Assembly: GCA_910579595.1 (NCBI GenBank)
Contig: CAJTVM010000003.1
Location: 6,961-70,960 of the forward strand
Source of the DNA: an uncultured Oscillospiraceae bacterium
Lineage (GTDB): Bacteria > Bacillota > Clostridia > Oscillospirales > Oscillospiraceae
Length of the DNA: 64,000 bases
Direction: 5' to 3'
Shown: positions 25,764-34,925 of the stretch, piece by piece
Layout of the letters: every line of letters starts with the position of its first letter
Position numbering within the stretch: the first letter of the stretch is position 1
Program-made: the position numbers and the translations under genes
The notes under the pieces: generated by a model
Seen by the model: only the letters and a program-made list of their open reading frames with translations
Told to the model about the DNA's origin: nothing
Databases searched by the model: none

Positions 25764-27509
25764 ATGGCGTCAAACCGGTTCAAACGGGGATATGTCCCCA
25801 TTTTCCTGTCCTATTATAAGCCCCACCTGGGCCTGTTTATTCTGGATATGTGCTGTGCTTTGGGTATTGCCCTGGTGGATCTGGCCTTCCCCTGGGCTTC
25901 CAAGGAGGCCATGCAGCAGCTGCTGCCCAAAAATATGTTCGGCGCGTTTTTCGCCGTCATGGCCATCCTGCTGGTGGCCTACGCCCTGCGCTCGGTGATG
26001 TACTTTATCGTCACCTATTGGGGCCACATGATGGGGGTGCGTATTGAGGCGGATATCCGCCGGGATCTGTTCGGGCATATGCAGGATCTGTCCTTTTCCT
26101 TCTATGACAAAAACCGTACCGGCCAGCTCATGAGCCGGGCTACCAACGATCTGTTTGAGATCACCGAACTTGCCCACCACGGCCCGGAGGATCTGTTCAT
26201 CTCGGTGGTCACCCTGGTGGGGGCGTTCTGCCTGATGCTCACCATCCAGTGGAAGCTGGCCCTCATTGTGTTCGCCGTGGTACCCATCTTCGTGATCTTC
26301 ACCATCATCCAGCGCCGCCGGATGGTGGCGGCCTCCGTGCGGGTAAAGCAGAACATGGCGGGCATCAACGGGCAGCTGGAATCCGCCATCTCCGGGATGC
26401 GCACCGCGAAAGCCTTCGCCAGCGAGGAGCAGGAAACGGCGAAATTTGAGCAGTCCAACGAGCTGTTCAAAAAGGCCAAGCGGGACTCCTACAAGGCCAT
26501 GGGCATCTACCACGCGGGGCTGGAGTTCGCCCTGCCCGCCATGAACGTGCTGACGGTGGCGGCGGGCGGCTACTTCATCATGAAGGGCGAACTGGACTTC
26601 GTGGGCCTGAGCGCTTTTATCCTGTACATCTCCACCTTTCTCACCCCGGTGCGCAAGCTGGCGGCGTTCGTGGAGCAGTTCCTCAACGGTATGGCGGGCT
26701 TCAAGCGCTTTGTGGAACTGATGCGGGTGGAACCCGCCGTCCAGGACGCCCCCGACGCCAAGGAGATGCATCCGGCCCAGGGCGACATCCTGGTGGACGA
26801 TGTGTCCTTCCACTATGATGACGGTCCGGCGGTGCTGGATCACGTGTCCATCCACATCCCCCAGGGGGAGACGGTGGCGGTGGTGGGACCCTCCGGCGGG
26901 GGCAAGTCCACCCTGTGCCAGCTCATTCCCCGGTTTTACGACGTGACGGGGGGCCGGATTCTGGTAGACGGCCAGGACGTGCGGGAGGTCACCCAGCGTT
27001 CCCTGCGCCGGAGCATCGGCATCGTCCAGCAGGACGTGTTCCTGTTTGCGGGGACGATTTTGGAGAATATCCGCTATGGACGGCCCGACGCTACCGAGGC
27101 GGAGGTCATCGACGCGGCCCGCCGGGCGGAGATTTACGACGATATCATGTCCATGCCCGATGGGTTCCAGACCTACGTGGGTGAGCGGGGCGTGATGCTG
27201 TCCGGCGGGCAGAAGCAGCGGGTGTCCATCGCCCGGATTTTCCTGAAAAATCCGCCCATTTTGATCCTGGACGAGGCCACCTCCGCTCTGGACTCCGTCA
27301 CAGAGGCCCGCATCCAGTCCGCTTTTGATGAGCTGGCCAAGGGCCGCACCACCTTGATTATTGCCCACCGGCTGTCCACCATCCGCTCCGCCAACCGCAT
27401 TATCGTGGTGGACGAAAACCACATTTTAGAGGAGGGCGCCCACGAGGAGCTGCTGGCCAAGGGCGGGGAATATGCCCAGCTCTACAACGCCCAGAAGCGG
27501 GTGGTATAA
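25764..27509 (+). CDS. ABC exporter, fused membrane and ATPase domains (MsbA/BmrA type)
   Basis: The 581-residue half-transporter has six membrane helices (about 15-310) followed by a nucleotide-binding domain. Walker A is GPSGGGKST, the Q-loop lies at VQQDVFLFAG, the signature is LSGGQKQRVSIAR and Walker B reads ILILDEATSALD, with the switch histidine in IIAHRLST. It should homodimerise and export lipids or hydrophobic drugs. A near-consensus promoter precedes it and the NUDIX gene follows after 17 bp. Confidence 0.94.
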   Translation: MASNRFKRGYVPIFLSYYKPHLGLFILDMCCALGIALVDLAFPWASKEAMQQLLPKNMFGAFFAVMAILLVAYALRSVMYFIVTYWGHMMGVRIEADIRRDLFGHMQDLSFSFYDKNRTGQLMSRATNDLFEITELAHHGPEDLFISVVTLVGAFCLMLTIQWKLALIVFAVVPIFVIFTIIQRRRMVAASVRVKQNMAGINGQLESAISGMRTAKAFASEEQETAKFEQSNELFKKAKRDSYKAMGIYHAGLEFALPAMNVLTVAAGGYFIMKGELDFVGLSAFILYISTFLTPVRKLAAFVEQFLNGMAGFKRFVELMRVEPAVQDAPDAKEMHPAQGDILVDDVSFHYDDGPAVLDHVSIHIPQGETVAVVGPSGGGKSTLCQLIPRFYDVTGGRILVDGQDVREVTQRSLRRSIGIVQQDVFLFAGTILENIRYGRPDATEAEVIDAARRAEIYDDIMSMPDGFQTYVGERGVMLSGGQKQRVSIARIFLKNPPILILDEATSALDSVTEARIQSAFDELAKGRTTLIIAHRLSTIRSANRIIVVDENHILEEGAHEELLAKGGEYAQLYNAQKRVV

Positions 27510-27526
27510 AGGACGAGGTATAACGA

Positions 27527-27934
27527 ATGGAACAGCCCGAAGTAAAATTTTATGACCATGTGGATGACGCCCAGCTGAAATATGCGGTCATCATCGCCAA
27601 ATATCAGGGCAAGTGGGTGTTCTGCCGCCACAAAGACCGGGATACCTTGGAGGTCCCCGGCGGACACCGGGAGCCAGGGGAAGCCATTCTGGAAACGGCG
27701 CGGCGGGAGCTGGCCGAGGAGACCGGCGCGTCGGAGTTCACGCTGACCCCGGTGTGCGCCTACTCCTTCCGGGACTATGGTATGCTGTACCATGGGGAAA
27801 TTACCGTTTTGGACAGCGGATTACACCACGAAATCAGGGAAATCTATCTGATGGACGGCCTGCCTGACCGCTGGACCTATCCGCTGATCCAGCCCAAGCT
27901 GATGGAGGAAGCCCGGAGACGGGGTGTGATATGA
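27527..27934 (+). CDS. NUDIX hydrolase
   Basis: This 135-residue protein carries a complete Nudix box, GHREPGEAILETARRELAEE followed by TGA, which binds the metal and cleaves nucleoside diphosphate-linked substrates. The fold begins with a VIIAKYQGKWVFCRHK strand pair. The substrate cannot be predicted. It is encoded 17 bp after the ABC exporter and its stop overlaps the start of the YlmH-like gene by four bases, so it belongs to the same operon. Confidence 0.92.
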   Translation: MEQPEVKFYDHVDDAQLKYAVIIAKYQGKWVFCRHKDRDTLEVPGGHREPGEAILETARRELAEETGASEFTLTPVCAYSFRDYGMLYHGEITVLDSGLHHEIREIYLMDGLPDRWTYPLIQPKLMEEARRRGVI

Positions 27935-28725
27935 ATAAGACTGAACTTTTAAACAAATTCTCCAAAGACCCGGAGGAGCGCATGGTCCTGGCCCGTGCCC
28001 TGGACCAGATGGACCGGGCGGCGAACCGTTCCATCCCCTGCGCCACCCAGTTCCTGTCCCCCGCCCAGCGGGCGGCGCTGGAACCGCTGCTGGCCGCGTC
28101 GGGCCACCCCCGGCACCTGTTCCACGGCGGCTATGAGGGTGCGGAGCGCACCATGTGCGTGTTCCTCCCCGACTGGCAGGAACCCGAGGACTGGGATGCG
28201 CCGGACGAGCTTGCTGCCATCGAGTGCGCCTACCCGCCCACCGGGGCGGATTTGACCCACCGGGATCTGCTGGGGGGCCTGATGGGCATCGGTTTGACGC
28301 GGGAAAAGGTGGGGGATATTTTAGTGGGGGACGCCGCCGCCCAGATCGTCTGCCTGAAGGACGCCGCACCCATCATCCTGTCCCAGTTCGGCCAGGCGGG
28401 GCGGTACCGGCTGAAGCTGCGGGAAATTCCCCTCGCCGATCTTACCCCCGCCCCCGCCGAGGTAAAGGTGATCCACGACACCGTGTCCACCCTACGGCTG
28501 GACGCGGTGCTGGCCAGCGGTTTTTCCCTGGCCCGGGGCAAGGCGGCGGACGCCGTTACCGGTGGACGGGTGTCCCTCAACCACCGGGAATGCGTCAAGC
28601 CAGACAAGGCCGTGGCGGAGGGGGACGTGCTGACCTGCCGGGGGTTGGGCAAATGCGTGGTGAAAGCCGTGGGGGGACAGTCCCGGAAGGGGCGGATTAT
28701 CATCGAAATCGAGAGGTATTTGTGA
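27931..28725 (+). CDS. S4-domain RNA-binding protein, YlmH-like
   Basis: The 264-residue protein matches the YlmH family: an N-terminal domain that includes RTMCVFLPDW, the central LLGGLMGIGLTREKVGDI and a C-terminal S4 RNA-binding domain (about 185-260; LRLDAVLASGFSLARGKAAD and GGRVSLNHR). YlmH-type proteins bind stalled ribosomal complexes or tRNA-like substrates in Firmicutes and are often encoded in the division cluster. Here the gene instead sits after a NUDIX gene and before a ynzC-like gene, overlapping the latter by one base. Confidence 0.88.
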   Translation: MNKTELLNKFSKDPEERMVLARALDQMDRAANRSIPCATQFLSPAQRAALEPLLAASGHPRHLFHGGYEGAERTMCVFLPDWQEPEDWDAPDELAAIECAYPPTGADLTHRDLLGGLMGIGLTREKVGDILVGDAAAQIVCLKDAAPIILSQFGQAGRYRLKLREIPLADLTPAPAEVKVIHDTVSTLRLDAVLASGFSLARGKAADAVTGGRVSLNHRECVKPDKAVAEGDVLTCRGLGKCVVKAVGGQSRKGRIIIEIERYL

Positions 28726-28931
28726 TGGAACAGAAGAAAATCGACCGCATCAATGAGCTGGCCCGCCGGGTGAAGGCTGGGGAAGCCCTGACCCCGGAGG
28801 AGCTGGCCGAGCGGGACGCCCTGCGCCGGGAATATATCGACAGCGTAAAGGCCAGTCTTGTGGGGCAGTTGGAGAACACCTATATCATGGAACCCGACGG
28901 GACAAAGCGCAGGCTTTCCAAACGGAGCTGA
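28725..28931 (+). CDS. YnzC/DUF896-family small protein
   Basis: The start ATG at 28725 uses the last base of the upstream TGA stop. The 68-residue product is the typical small DUF896 helical hairpin: IDRINELARRVKAGEALTPE, then ERDALRREYIDSVKASL. In Bacillus the YnzC family is associated with the SOS-response gene cluster, but its function is poorly defined. It ends the ABC-NUDIX-YlmH-like operon; the third MITE begins 26 bp later. Confidence 0.87.
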   Translation: MEQKKIDRINELARRVKAGEALTPEELAERDALRREYIDSVKASLVGQLENTYIMEPDGTKRRLSKRS

Positions 28932-28956
28932 AAAAGCCGCGTGACGGTTGCCTTTA

Positions 28957-29118
28957 AAACCTGTATTCACAGCCGAAACCGCCGGATGGGCGAGGGATTT
29001 TCCCGTCCGGCAAGGCAAATTTTCGCAGAAATCATTGCGTTTATTTCAAGAAAATTTAACGCGGCATGGCGGGAAAAGACCCGGCCAGACGGTGAATCGA
29101 GGTTGTGAATACAGGTTC
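28957..29118 (+). mobile_element. Miniature inverted-repeat element, copy 3 (complete, 162 bp)
   Basis: Same orientation as copy 1, with the terminal repeats AACCTGTATTCACAGCC and GGTTGTGAATACAGGTTC. The first base of the left end is A instead of G. The triplet TTA flanks both ends, fitting a 3-bp TNA target duplication. Confidence 0.87.
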
Positions 29119-29183
29119 TTATAGTGATAAGAAACTAGATTCACTTATCACTGTTTGCTGACGGTTTCGGGGTGCATACGAAA

Positions 29184-29217
29184 GCCCGTCTGAATCCTAA
29201 CAGGGATTTAGGCGGGC
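29184..29217 (+). terminator. Rho-independent terminator
   Basis: GCCCGTCTGAATCC (29184-29197) pairs through its whole length, allowing G-T pairs, with GGATTTAGGCGGGC (29204-29217), followed by AATTTT. It probably belonged to a gene now lost from this mobile-element region. Confidence 0.65.
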
Positions 29218-29245
29218 AATTTTCATATACTTGGGAGGAAACTCC

Positions 29246-29364
29246 ATAAAAAAATCATTTCCTGCGATTTCAACATCAATACGGCCTGTGTTGAGCTACG
29301 CTTCACGGACGGAAGCATGATTTCGATTGCCTGTACTGCCGTAGAGGACGAGGTTCTCTGTTAG
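29246..29364 (+). pseudogene. DUF6061-like accessory gene fragment
   Basis: The frame KKIISCDFNINTACVELRFT, then DGSMISIA and VEDEV, matches the start of a small protein family common on Firmicutes conjugative elements (DUF6061, from memory). GGAGG lies upstream, but the expected ATG reads AT followed by seven A residues, so the start appears to have lost its G. The frame also stops after about 38 residues instead of about 70. It is a decayed accessory gene of a vanished mobile element. Confidence 0.5.
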
Positions 29365-29748
29365 CTTCCTTATGCGCGATTGCTTTTGCATATCATCCAA
29401 CGGGCAGCCTTCGTCACAGTCCTCACCCCCTTTTGCTTGCTGCCATGTCGCTCTCATATGTTTCGAGACCGTTTTTGTTAAGACCGATTTTGTTGATTTG
29501 AAACTTTATTGTTGGCAAGCAACATTTTGGGTGATATCATTGGAGGCAGAAAGGGGTGGTATATTGAATGAGCGCATAAAAACTGCGTAAGCTGTCCCGG
29601 CTGAAAGAACTGTACTTGATAATGCTGTTTGCTCCGTACTCAAGGGACTGGGAGATTCTACCCACCCTTTCCCTGCTTTCGCTAATCCCTCTCTTATCAT
29701 TTACGGTCTGTCTGGGTTTCTCCCGGGCAGGCCGTTTTTCGACAGGCA
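29365..29748. other. Decayed mobile-element DNA
   Basis: No intact gene is apparent. At 29564-29587 a TTG with an upstream AAGGGG site opens NERIK, and a shift of one base in the following A-run would continue as LRKLSRLKEL, reminiscent of the start of phage-type HTH repressors. The evidence is too short to call a gene. The rest shows only frames without ribosome-binding sites. Confidence 0.35.
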
Positions 29749-29774
29749 AGGCCCGCCCTGTCGGGCGGGCCTTT
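29749..29774. terminator. Terminator of the SLH-anchored glycosidase gene
   Basis: AAGGCCCGCCC (29749-29759) pairs perfectly with GGGCGGGCCTT (29764-29774) around a TGTC loop, just after the stop codon of the minus-strand gene. Confidence 0.85.
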
Positions 29775-29780
29775 GTCTGG

Positions 29781-32700
29781 TTATTTCAGGCGGGCCTCCG
29801 GAACGTAGGCCCGGTAGAGAAAGGTGGCAATGGTGCCCCGGTTGCACACTTTATTGGGGCTGAATTGGGTTTGGGCAGTATCGGTGCCATTGGTGATGCC
29901 GTTGGACACGGCCCAGTTTACCGCTTTGGTGTAAGTCACCCCGGCGGGCACATCGGTAAAGCTGCTGGCTTTGGCGTCCTTTTTGCCAAAGGCCTGCCAG
30001 ATGTAGTTCACGGCGTCGGCCCGGGTGCAGTCGGCATCCTTATTGAAGCTGTCGCCGATCATGCCCTTTTCCCTGGCCCAGGCGATGGCCTTGTCCATGT
30101 CCCCGGTCTCAGCGGAGCCCTTGCCCCGATCTGCCCGATACAGGAAGGTTAAAATCTGGGCGTGGGAGCAGCTCCGGGTGGGGGAGAATTTCCCATTCCC
30201 GGTACCATTGGTAATGTTCTTGGAGTCTGCCCAGAGCACGGCATCAGCGTACCACTGTCCGGCCTCCACATCGGTGAAAGCAGTGCTGAGCTGGATGGTG
30301 CCAACACGCAGATCCTTAGTGGTAAACACAAGATACAGATCGTGTACGCCGCTGGCACCGGACACAACACCGTCAACACGCCTATAGCCTTGCTCATGGA
30401 TTTCCTGAGCGGCTCCCGCGTTTTTCGCGGCCAGCTTCAGCGTGGTCTCGCCGGTGGAGGACACGACTACCTCACCGATCTTTTGGCCGTCAGGCGCGTC
30501 CAACCGCAGCTCCACCTTCCCGCTGACGCCCTTGGGTGCGCCCGCAGTAATGCTCACCCACTCTACGCCGGTGAAATCCACCCTGGGAATCGCGGTCCAG
30601 GCCCCGGGGGCCTTGGCGGTGACGGCATAGATGTCGTCGCCCACGCCGTCGGCGATGGCAGATTTGGCTGTTTGGAGCTTGGAGTACTCGTCATAGTGGA
30701 CGTTTTCTGCATCGAAGCTATGCTCCCAGATGTTGTTCTCCTTGTCAATAGCAAGCTTGGCCAGCTCATTGCCGGAGATATTCACATCAGCGCTCAGCGC
30801 ATTGGACAGGCTGGAGTCGTGGGCTGCATACAGCTTGTACGCGCCGCTTTCCACAGCATACTTTTCCGCGTTCACATCCCACACCGCCACATCGGTCAGG
30901 TCGATGGGGACCGTCACGGTTTTGGTTTCGCCGGGGGCAAGCTCCACCTTTTCAAAACCGGCCAGGCTCTTGATCGCGGCGGCGTTTCCATAGGCGGAGC
31001 CGGTCTTGCTCATGTAGACCTGGACGACCTCGGAGGTCTTGATCGATCCGGTGTTGGTCACATCCAGGCTCACCGAGAAGCTGGTTCCATTCTGTGCGCC
31101 CGCCTTCAGGTTCTTGTAGGCAAAGCTGGAATAGCTCAGGCCGTAGCCGAAGGGATAGGTGACATGGTCGGCGGTCTGGGCATCCGTGAGATACTTGTAG
31201 GTCAGCCCGGTGCCCACCACATCGGCGGCGGTCATGTCTACGGTGATGCGATCGTCGATATCATCCATGGTAAAGCCGTCGGTAAACACGCCGTCCATGG
31301 TGTCATGGGTTCGACCCAGGGTGCCTTGGGGCAGGCTGTAGCTGTCCAGTTTGGGGAACAGCTCCAGATCCTTATACCAGGTGCTCACCAGACGCCCAGT
31401 GGGGGCATACTCGCCAAACAGCACCTGGGCGGTGGCCTTGCCGCCGTACTGGCCGCCGTAGCCGGCAAACAGGATGGCATCCACATCCTTGCTGGCCTGG
31501 AGATCCTCCACCATCACGGGGTAGTTCGCGTAGACCACCGCAATGGTTTTCTTGCCGGCGGCCTTGTACGCCTTGGCGATGTTCAAAGCGCTTTCAATCT
31601 GGCTGTCACCCAGATCCAGATCGATACGGTCGGTGCCTTCGCCGGACAGACCCAGATAGCTCTGGCCCACAAAGATCACGGCGCAGTCGTCGCCCGAGGC
31701 GGCATTGGCGGCGGAGAAGCCGTAATCCTTTACCTCGGTAACTTTGAAGGTGAGGTCGGTCTTGTCGGACTGGCCCGCGAAGTACTTCAGGCCCGCGCCG
31801 GTGCTGGAGTCGCCGCCCATCACCGCGCCGCCCAGTCCCAGGGTTTTGTAGGGGGCGGTGTATGTTTTGTTGCCTTCGGCGGGGGTGTAGGTCTGGGCTT
31901 CCAGGTAGTAGCCATAGAAATTGTCCATCATGGGGGCCACGCCCACCACGAAGGTGACGCCATTGACCTTGGCGCCCGCGCGGATGTAATACTCGCCGTC
32001 TGCCCCGGCCTTTTCCATGACGAAGTGGTAGGGATAGCCGGACAGCATGGGGGGCAGGCCCATATTGGGCCTCTGCTTGAACACGGCGTCCTCGTCGGCC
32101 ACCACCAGGGGCTTGTCCGCGGTACCCCAGCCGGCGCCAAAGGGGGATTCGGGCAGGAAGGCGTTGTTCATCAGCGGGGTGGTGCTGCCCACCCAGGCGT
32201 TGAAGTTGGTGGTGGGGTCGCTGAGGATGGCCCGCAGCCAGCGGCCATTGCCGTAGGCATAGATGGACACCGCGTCCTGGCCGTTGTCCAGGATGCCGAA
32301 ATAGTAGCCAGTCTTGTCCGCGGCGGCTTGGAAATCCGCCGCCGTCTTGAGCTGGAGGATCCCATCGGCGGTGTCGGCGGGATCCACGTACAGGTAGGAT
32401 CCGCCCACCTGGATGGTAACCTGGTTCAGGCCCAGGTCAAAGGCGGCGTCCTGGGTGCGCTTCTGGATGGACTCCAGGGCGTTGTTGCCGGCCTCCTCGC
32501 CCCGTCCGGCGTAGTCGTTCACCGCCACAGCGTAGATACCGGAGTTCACCGCCTTGGCAAAGGGGCCGTAGACACCCAGCTTCGCGTTCTTGGCAAGGGG
32601 CAGTGCGCCATTGTTATTTTTCAGTAGCACAACGCCCTCCTGAGCGTTGCGCAGGGCCACGTCCTGGCTGCTCTTGGACTCGAAGTTCACCTTCTTGCCG

Positions 32701-33989
32701 CCGTTGGCGGCTACATCGTTGAAGGGGTAGAACTTGCTCAGGCCGTTGGCGTCCCGCTCGTCATAGATGCCGGTGCGGGTGCGGACGGTGAGGAAGGATA
32801 CCGCCGCGTTGAGGAGATCGTCCACAGTGAGGCCGTTCAAACCGTTGTCCAGGGCCTTTTGCACCGCCTCGGTACCGCCGCTGGGCCGGTGGCCGGAGGC
32901 CGCCATGATGGCCGCTTTGTAATAGATGTCGGGGGAGTAGGCGGCGTCATAGCCGTTGCTCCACTCGCCGTAGGTGTAGTCGATGCCCTGGCCGTTGGGG
33001 TTGCCTACGCTGGACAGGTAGGGGGAATCCGCACCGGCGTCCGTGCCGGTGCCCACGGCGTAGGGGCTGAGGCTGGCGGCCCAGTGGGTGATGAAGGAGG
33101 CGCTGCTGGGCACACCGTTGATCCGGCCGTAGCTGGACATGAAGCTGGAGAAGGTGCCGTTGGACCAGCCCCGGTTAGCGCTCTTGGCGTTGTATTCGTA
33201 GAAGGAGCGCACCCCCACCTGGGTGGAGGCCAGGGCGCGGAACCACTGGGCGTTGTATGCCGTATAGTGCTTGGTGTTCACGCTGCCCATGATGTAGAAG
33301 CCGGTCTCGTCGGCCTCGTAGCCGTTATAGCCCCGGGCGTTCAGATCGGCGAAGATGGAGGCCATGGTGCTGTCCTCGCCGTAGCCCTCGTCGTAGCGAC
33401 CGGACAGGGGGTTCAGGCGCATATCCGTCATGGACGTGCCGGTGCTGCTGGTCCAGTTGTAACCGCCGTTGTCCTGCTTGGACTTGTTCTCGCTGCCGAT
33501 GAGGTAGCCAATGTCCCGGATCAGCTCCTTGTCCCAGCTCTGGGCCTGATACATGACGGTAGACAGCTCAGTCTGCCCCGCCGCGCCCATCAGGGCCTCG
33601 CCGCCGGTGGAACTGCCGCTGGGAATGGTATAGGTGCCGCCTGTCCAGGTCCCGGAGGCGCTGCCCCCGCAGGATAGGGCGACAATCCCCTCATCGCCGA
33701 TTTCCGTCAGCAGCAGATCGATATAGGCGGGGAAATCCGCCTCTTTGCCATTGAACAGGGGCATACCCTCTACCTTGATATCCACTGTCTTGGCGTTTTC
33801 GCCCCAGCCCGTGGTCTGGGTGGTGTTGTAGGCCGCTGTCGCCCGGCCAAAGGTGGCGCCCATATGGGTGACGTGCTGGGTGGGCTCATATGGGTTGGCG
33901 GCCGCCGCTGCCGCCGGAGCGATCCCCGCCAGCAGCGACAAGATCATTGCCGCCGTGAGCAGTACGCTCAGAATCTTGCCTCTTCTCAT
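29781..33989 (-). CDS. Secreted family 3 glycoside hydrolase with C-terminal SLH anchor
   Basis: The 1402-residue protein has a signal peptide (about 1-31), a GH3 catalytic domain with TKHYTAYNAQWF (about 239-250), MSSYGRINGVP (about 284-294) and a candidate nucleophile Asp317 in GTDAGAD, the second GH3 domain (about 440-950), a fibronectin-III-like domain with DVTNTGS and a carbohydrate-binding-module-like stretch (about 1120-1220). Three SLH repeats (about 1230-1402) should attach it to secondary cell-wall polymer. It probably cleaves beta-linked plant or host glycans at the cell surface; specificity is open. A two-component system is encoded just upstream. Confidence 0.9.
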   Translation of the reverse strand: MRRGKILSVLLTAAMILSLLAGIAPAAAAAANPYEPTQHVTHMGATFGRATAAYNTTQTTGWGENAKTVDIKVEGMPLFNGKEADFPAYIDLLLTEIGDEGIVALSCGGSASGTWTGGTYTIPSGSSTGGEALMGAAGQTELSTVMYQAQSWDKELIRDIGYLIGSENKSKQDNGGYNWTSSTGTSMTDMRLNPLSGRYDEGYGEDSTMASIFADLNARGYNGYEADETGFYIMGSVNTKHYTAYNAQWFRALASTQVGVRSFYEYNAKSANRGWSNGTFSSFMSSYGRINGVPSSASFITHWAASLSPYAVGTGTDAGADSPYLSSVGNPNGQGIDYTYGEWSNGYDAAYSPDIYYKAAIMAASGHRPSGGTEAVQKALDNGLNGLTVDDLLNAAVSFLTVRTRTGIYDERDANGLSKFYPFNDVAANGGKKVNFESKSSQDVALRNAQEGVVLLKNNNGALPLAKNAKLGVYGPFAKAVNSGIYAVAVNDYAGRGEEAGNNALESIQKRTQDAAFDLGLNQVTIQVGGSYLYVDPADTADGILQLKTAADFQAAADKTGYYFGILDNGQDAVSIYAYGNGRWLRAILSDPTTNFNAWVGSTTPLMNNAFLPESPFGAGWGTADKPLVVADEDAVFKQRPNMGLPPMLSGYPYHFVMEKAGADGEYYIRAGAKVNGVTFVVGVAPMMDNFYGYYLEAQTYTPAEGNKTYTAPYKTLGLGGAVMGGDSSTGAGLKYFAGQSDKTDLTFKVTEVKDYGFSAANAASGDDCAVIFVGQSYLGLSGEGTDRIDLDLGDSQIESALNIAKAYKAAGKKTIAVVYANYPVMVEDLQASKDVDAILFAGYGGQYGGKATAQVLFGEYAPTGRLVSTWYKDLELFPKLDSYSLPQGTLGRTHDTMDGVFTDGFTMDDIDDRITVDMTAADVVGTGLTYKYLTDAQTADHVTYPFGYGLSYSSFAYKNLKAGAQNGTSFSVSLDVTNTGSIKTSEVVQVYMSKTGSAYGNAAAIKSLAGFEKVELAPGETKTVTVPIDLTDVAVWDVNAEKYAVESGAYKLYAAHDSSLSNALSADVNISGNELAKLAIDKENNIWEHSFDAENVHYDEYSKLQTAKSAIADGVGDDIYAVTAKAPGAWTAIPRVDFTGVEWVSITAGAPKGVSGKVELRLDAPDGQKIGEVVVSSTGETTLKLAAKNAGAAQEIHEQGYRRVDGVVSGASGVHDLYLVFTTKDLRVGTIQLSTAFTDVEAGQWYADAVLWADSKNITNGTGNGKFSPTRSCSHAQILTFLYRADRGKGSAETGDMDKAIAWAREKGMIGDSFNKDADCTRADAVNYIWQAFGKKDAKASSFTDVPAGVTYTKAVNWAVSNGITNGTDTAQTQFSPNKVCNRGTIATFLYRAYVPEARLK

Positions 33990-34060
33990 GCTTTTCCCTC
34001 CTGTTGTTGATTCCCCGCCCCACTGTCCGGCAGGGGTTCCTGTCTGCTATTGTACCAAAA

Positions 34061-34082
34061 AAACTGTGACAAAACTGTGACA
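34061..34082 (+). repeat. Tandem direct repeat AAACTGTGAC in the glycosidase upstream region
   Basis: AAACTGTGAC occurs twice in a row (about 34061-34070 and 34072-34082). It lies between the regulator gene and the start of the SLH glycosidase, upstream of a TACAAT box on the minus strand, so it could be a binding site for the neighbouring response regulator. This is inference from position. Confidence 0.45.
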
Positions 34083-34084
34083 GT

Positions 34085-34119
34085 AAAACAGGATGCCCCG
34101 GAAACAGGCATCCTGTTTT
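34085..34119. terminator. Terminator of the two-component operon
   Basis: AAAACAGGATGCC (34085-34097) pairs perfectly with GGCATCCTGTTTT (34107-34119), 24 bp past the stop codon of the response-regulator gene. Confidence 0.85.
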
Positions 34120-34142
34120 GTGCATATTTTACATCCAATCCA

Positions 34143-34925
34143 TCAGCTCCGCTGCCGCAGGTCGGCCAAAGTGGGCTCTGCCCAGCTGTAATCCGACAGG
34201 TATTCCCCGAAAAACAGCCCTTTCTCCCCCTTCAAATACCGGTAATAGTCGCAGGTGAAGGCGGAGGGGTCAACCCGGACCTTGCCGTAGGCGCTTTGCA
34301 CCATGTGCTCCACCCCCGCGCCGCGGAGGGTGGCCTTCAGCCGATGGAGTACCTGCCGGTAGTAATCCTTGGCGCTTTTCTCCTCCCTGTCCTCGAACAG
34401 GGCGAAGATGATGCTGTCCATACCGGTCCATTCCCCCTGGGTGTGGACCAGGTAGGCCAGAAGCTCCCGGGCTTTTCTGTTGCCAAAGTCCAGCGGAGCA
34501 CCGTCCACCCAGAGGCCGAAGGTGGGGAAGCACCGCGCTTCCACCCGGGGAAGTCCAGGCGGCTTCCGCCCGGGACGCCGCGCCACCCGCTCCAGCGCCC
34601 GCCGGACTCGATCGGTGCCAAAGGGCTTGAGCAGGTAGTCCGCCGCATCCACGTCCCAGGCCCGCAGGGCATATTCCGGGTATGCGGTGACAAAGACGGT
34701 CATGGGTGGGTCCGGCAGGGCAGAGAGGGCGGTAGCCAGCTCCATACCGCCCATGCCCGGCATTTCGATGTCCAGAAAGGCCAGATCGCAGCCGGAGCGG
34801 CGGATGTGGGCCAGGGCATCCTCCGCACAGGGAAACGCCGCGATATCCGTTTCCCCCAGGTCCCGCAGAACCTTTTCCAGCATCTGCCATGCCCGCCGTT
34901 CATCATCCACAATCACAATTTTCAC
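34143..34925 (-). CDS. Response regulator with SARP-like output domain
   Basis: I chose the GTG at 34923-34925 because GAGGAGG lies nine bases upstream, inside the kinase gene; the ATG at 34943 would lack a site. The 260-residue product has a receiver domain with the acidic pair in VIVDDE, phospho-acceptor Asp in LAFLDIEMPG, the Thr in FVTAYPEYA and Lys in LLKPFG. The output half (about 125-260) resembles a winged helix plus the bacterial transcriptional activator (SARP-type) domain, not LytTR. It overlaps the kinase gene by 23 bases and may control the neighbouring SLH glycosidase. Confidence 0.9.
   Translation of the reverse strand: MKIVIVDDERRAWQMLEKVLRDLGETDIAAFPCAEDALAHIRRSGCDLAFLDIEMPGMGGMELATALSALPDPPMTVFVTAYPEYALRAWDVDAADYLLKPFGTDRVRRALERVARRPGRKPPGLPRVEARCFPTFGLWVDGAPLDFGNRKARELLAYLVHTQGEWTGMDSIIFALFEDREEKSAKDYYRQVLHRLKATLRGAGVEHMVQSAYGKVRVDPSAFTCDYYRYLKGEKGLFFGEYLSDYSWAEPTLADLRQRS

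Noticed and set aside
30162..32627. Plus-strand frame of 821 codons opposite the SLH glycosidase
   Set aside because: Antisense to recognisable GH3 motifs; no ribosome-binding site and shadow-type composition.
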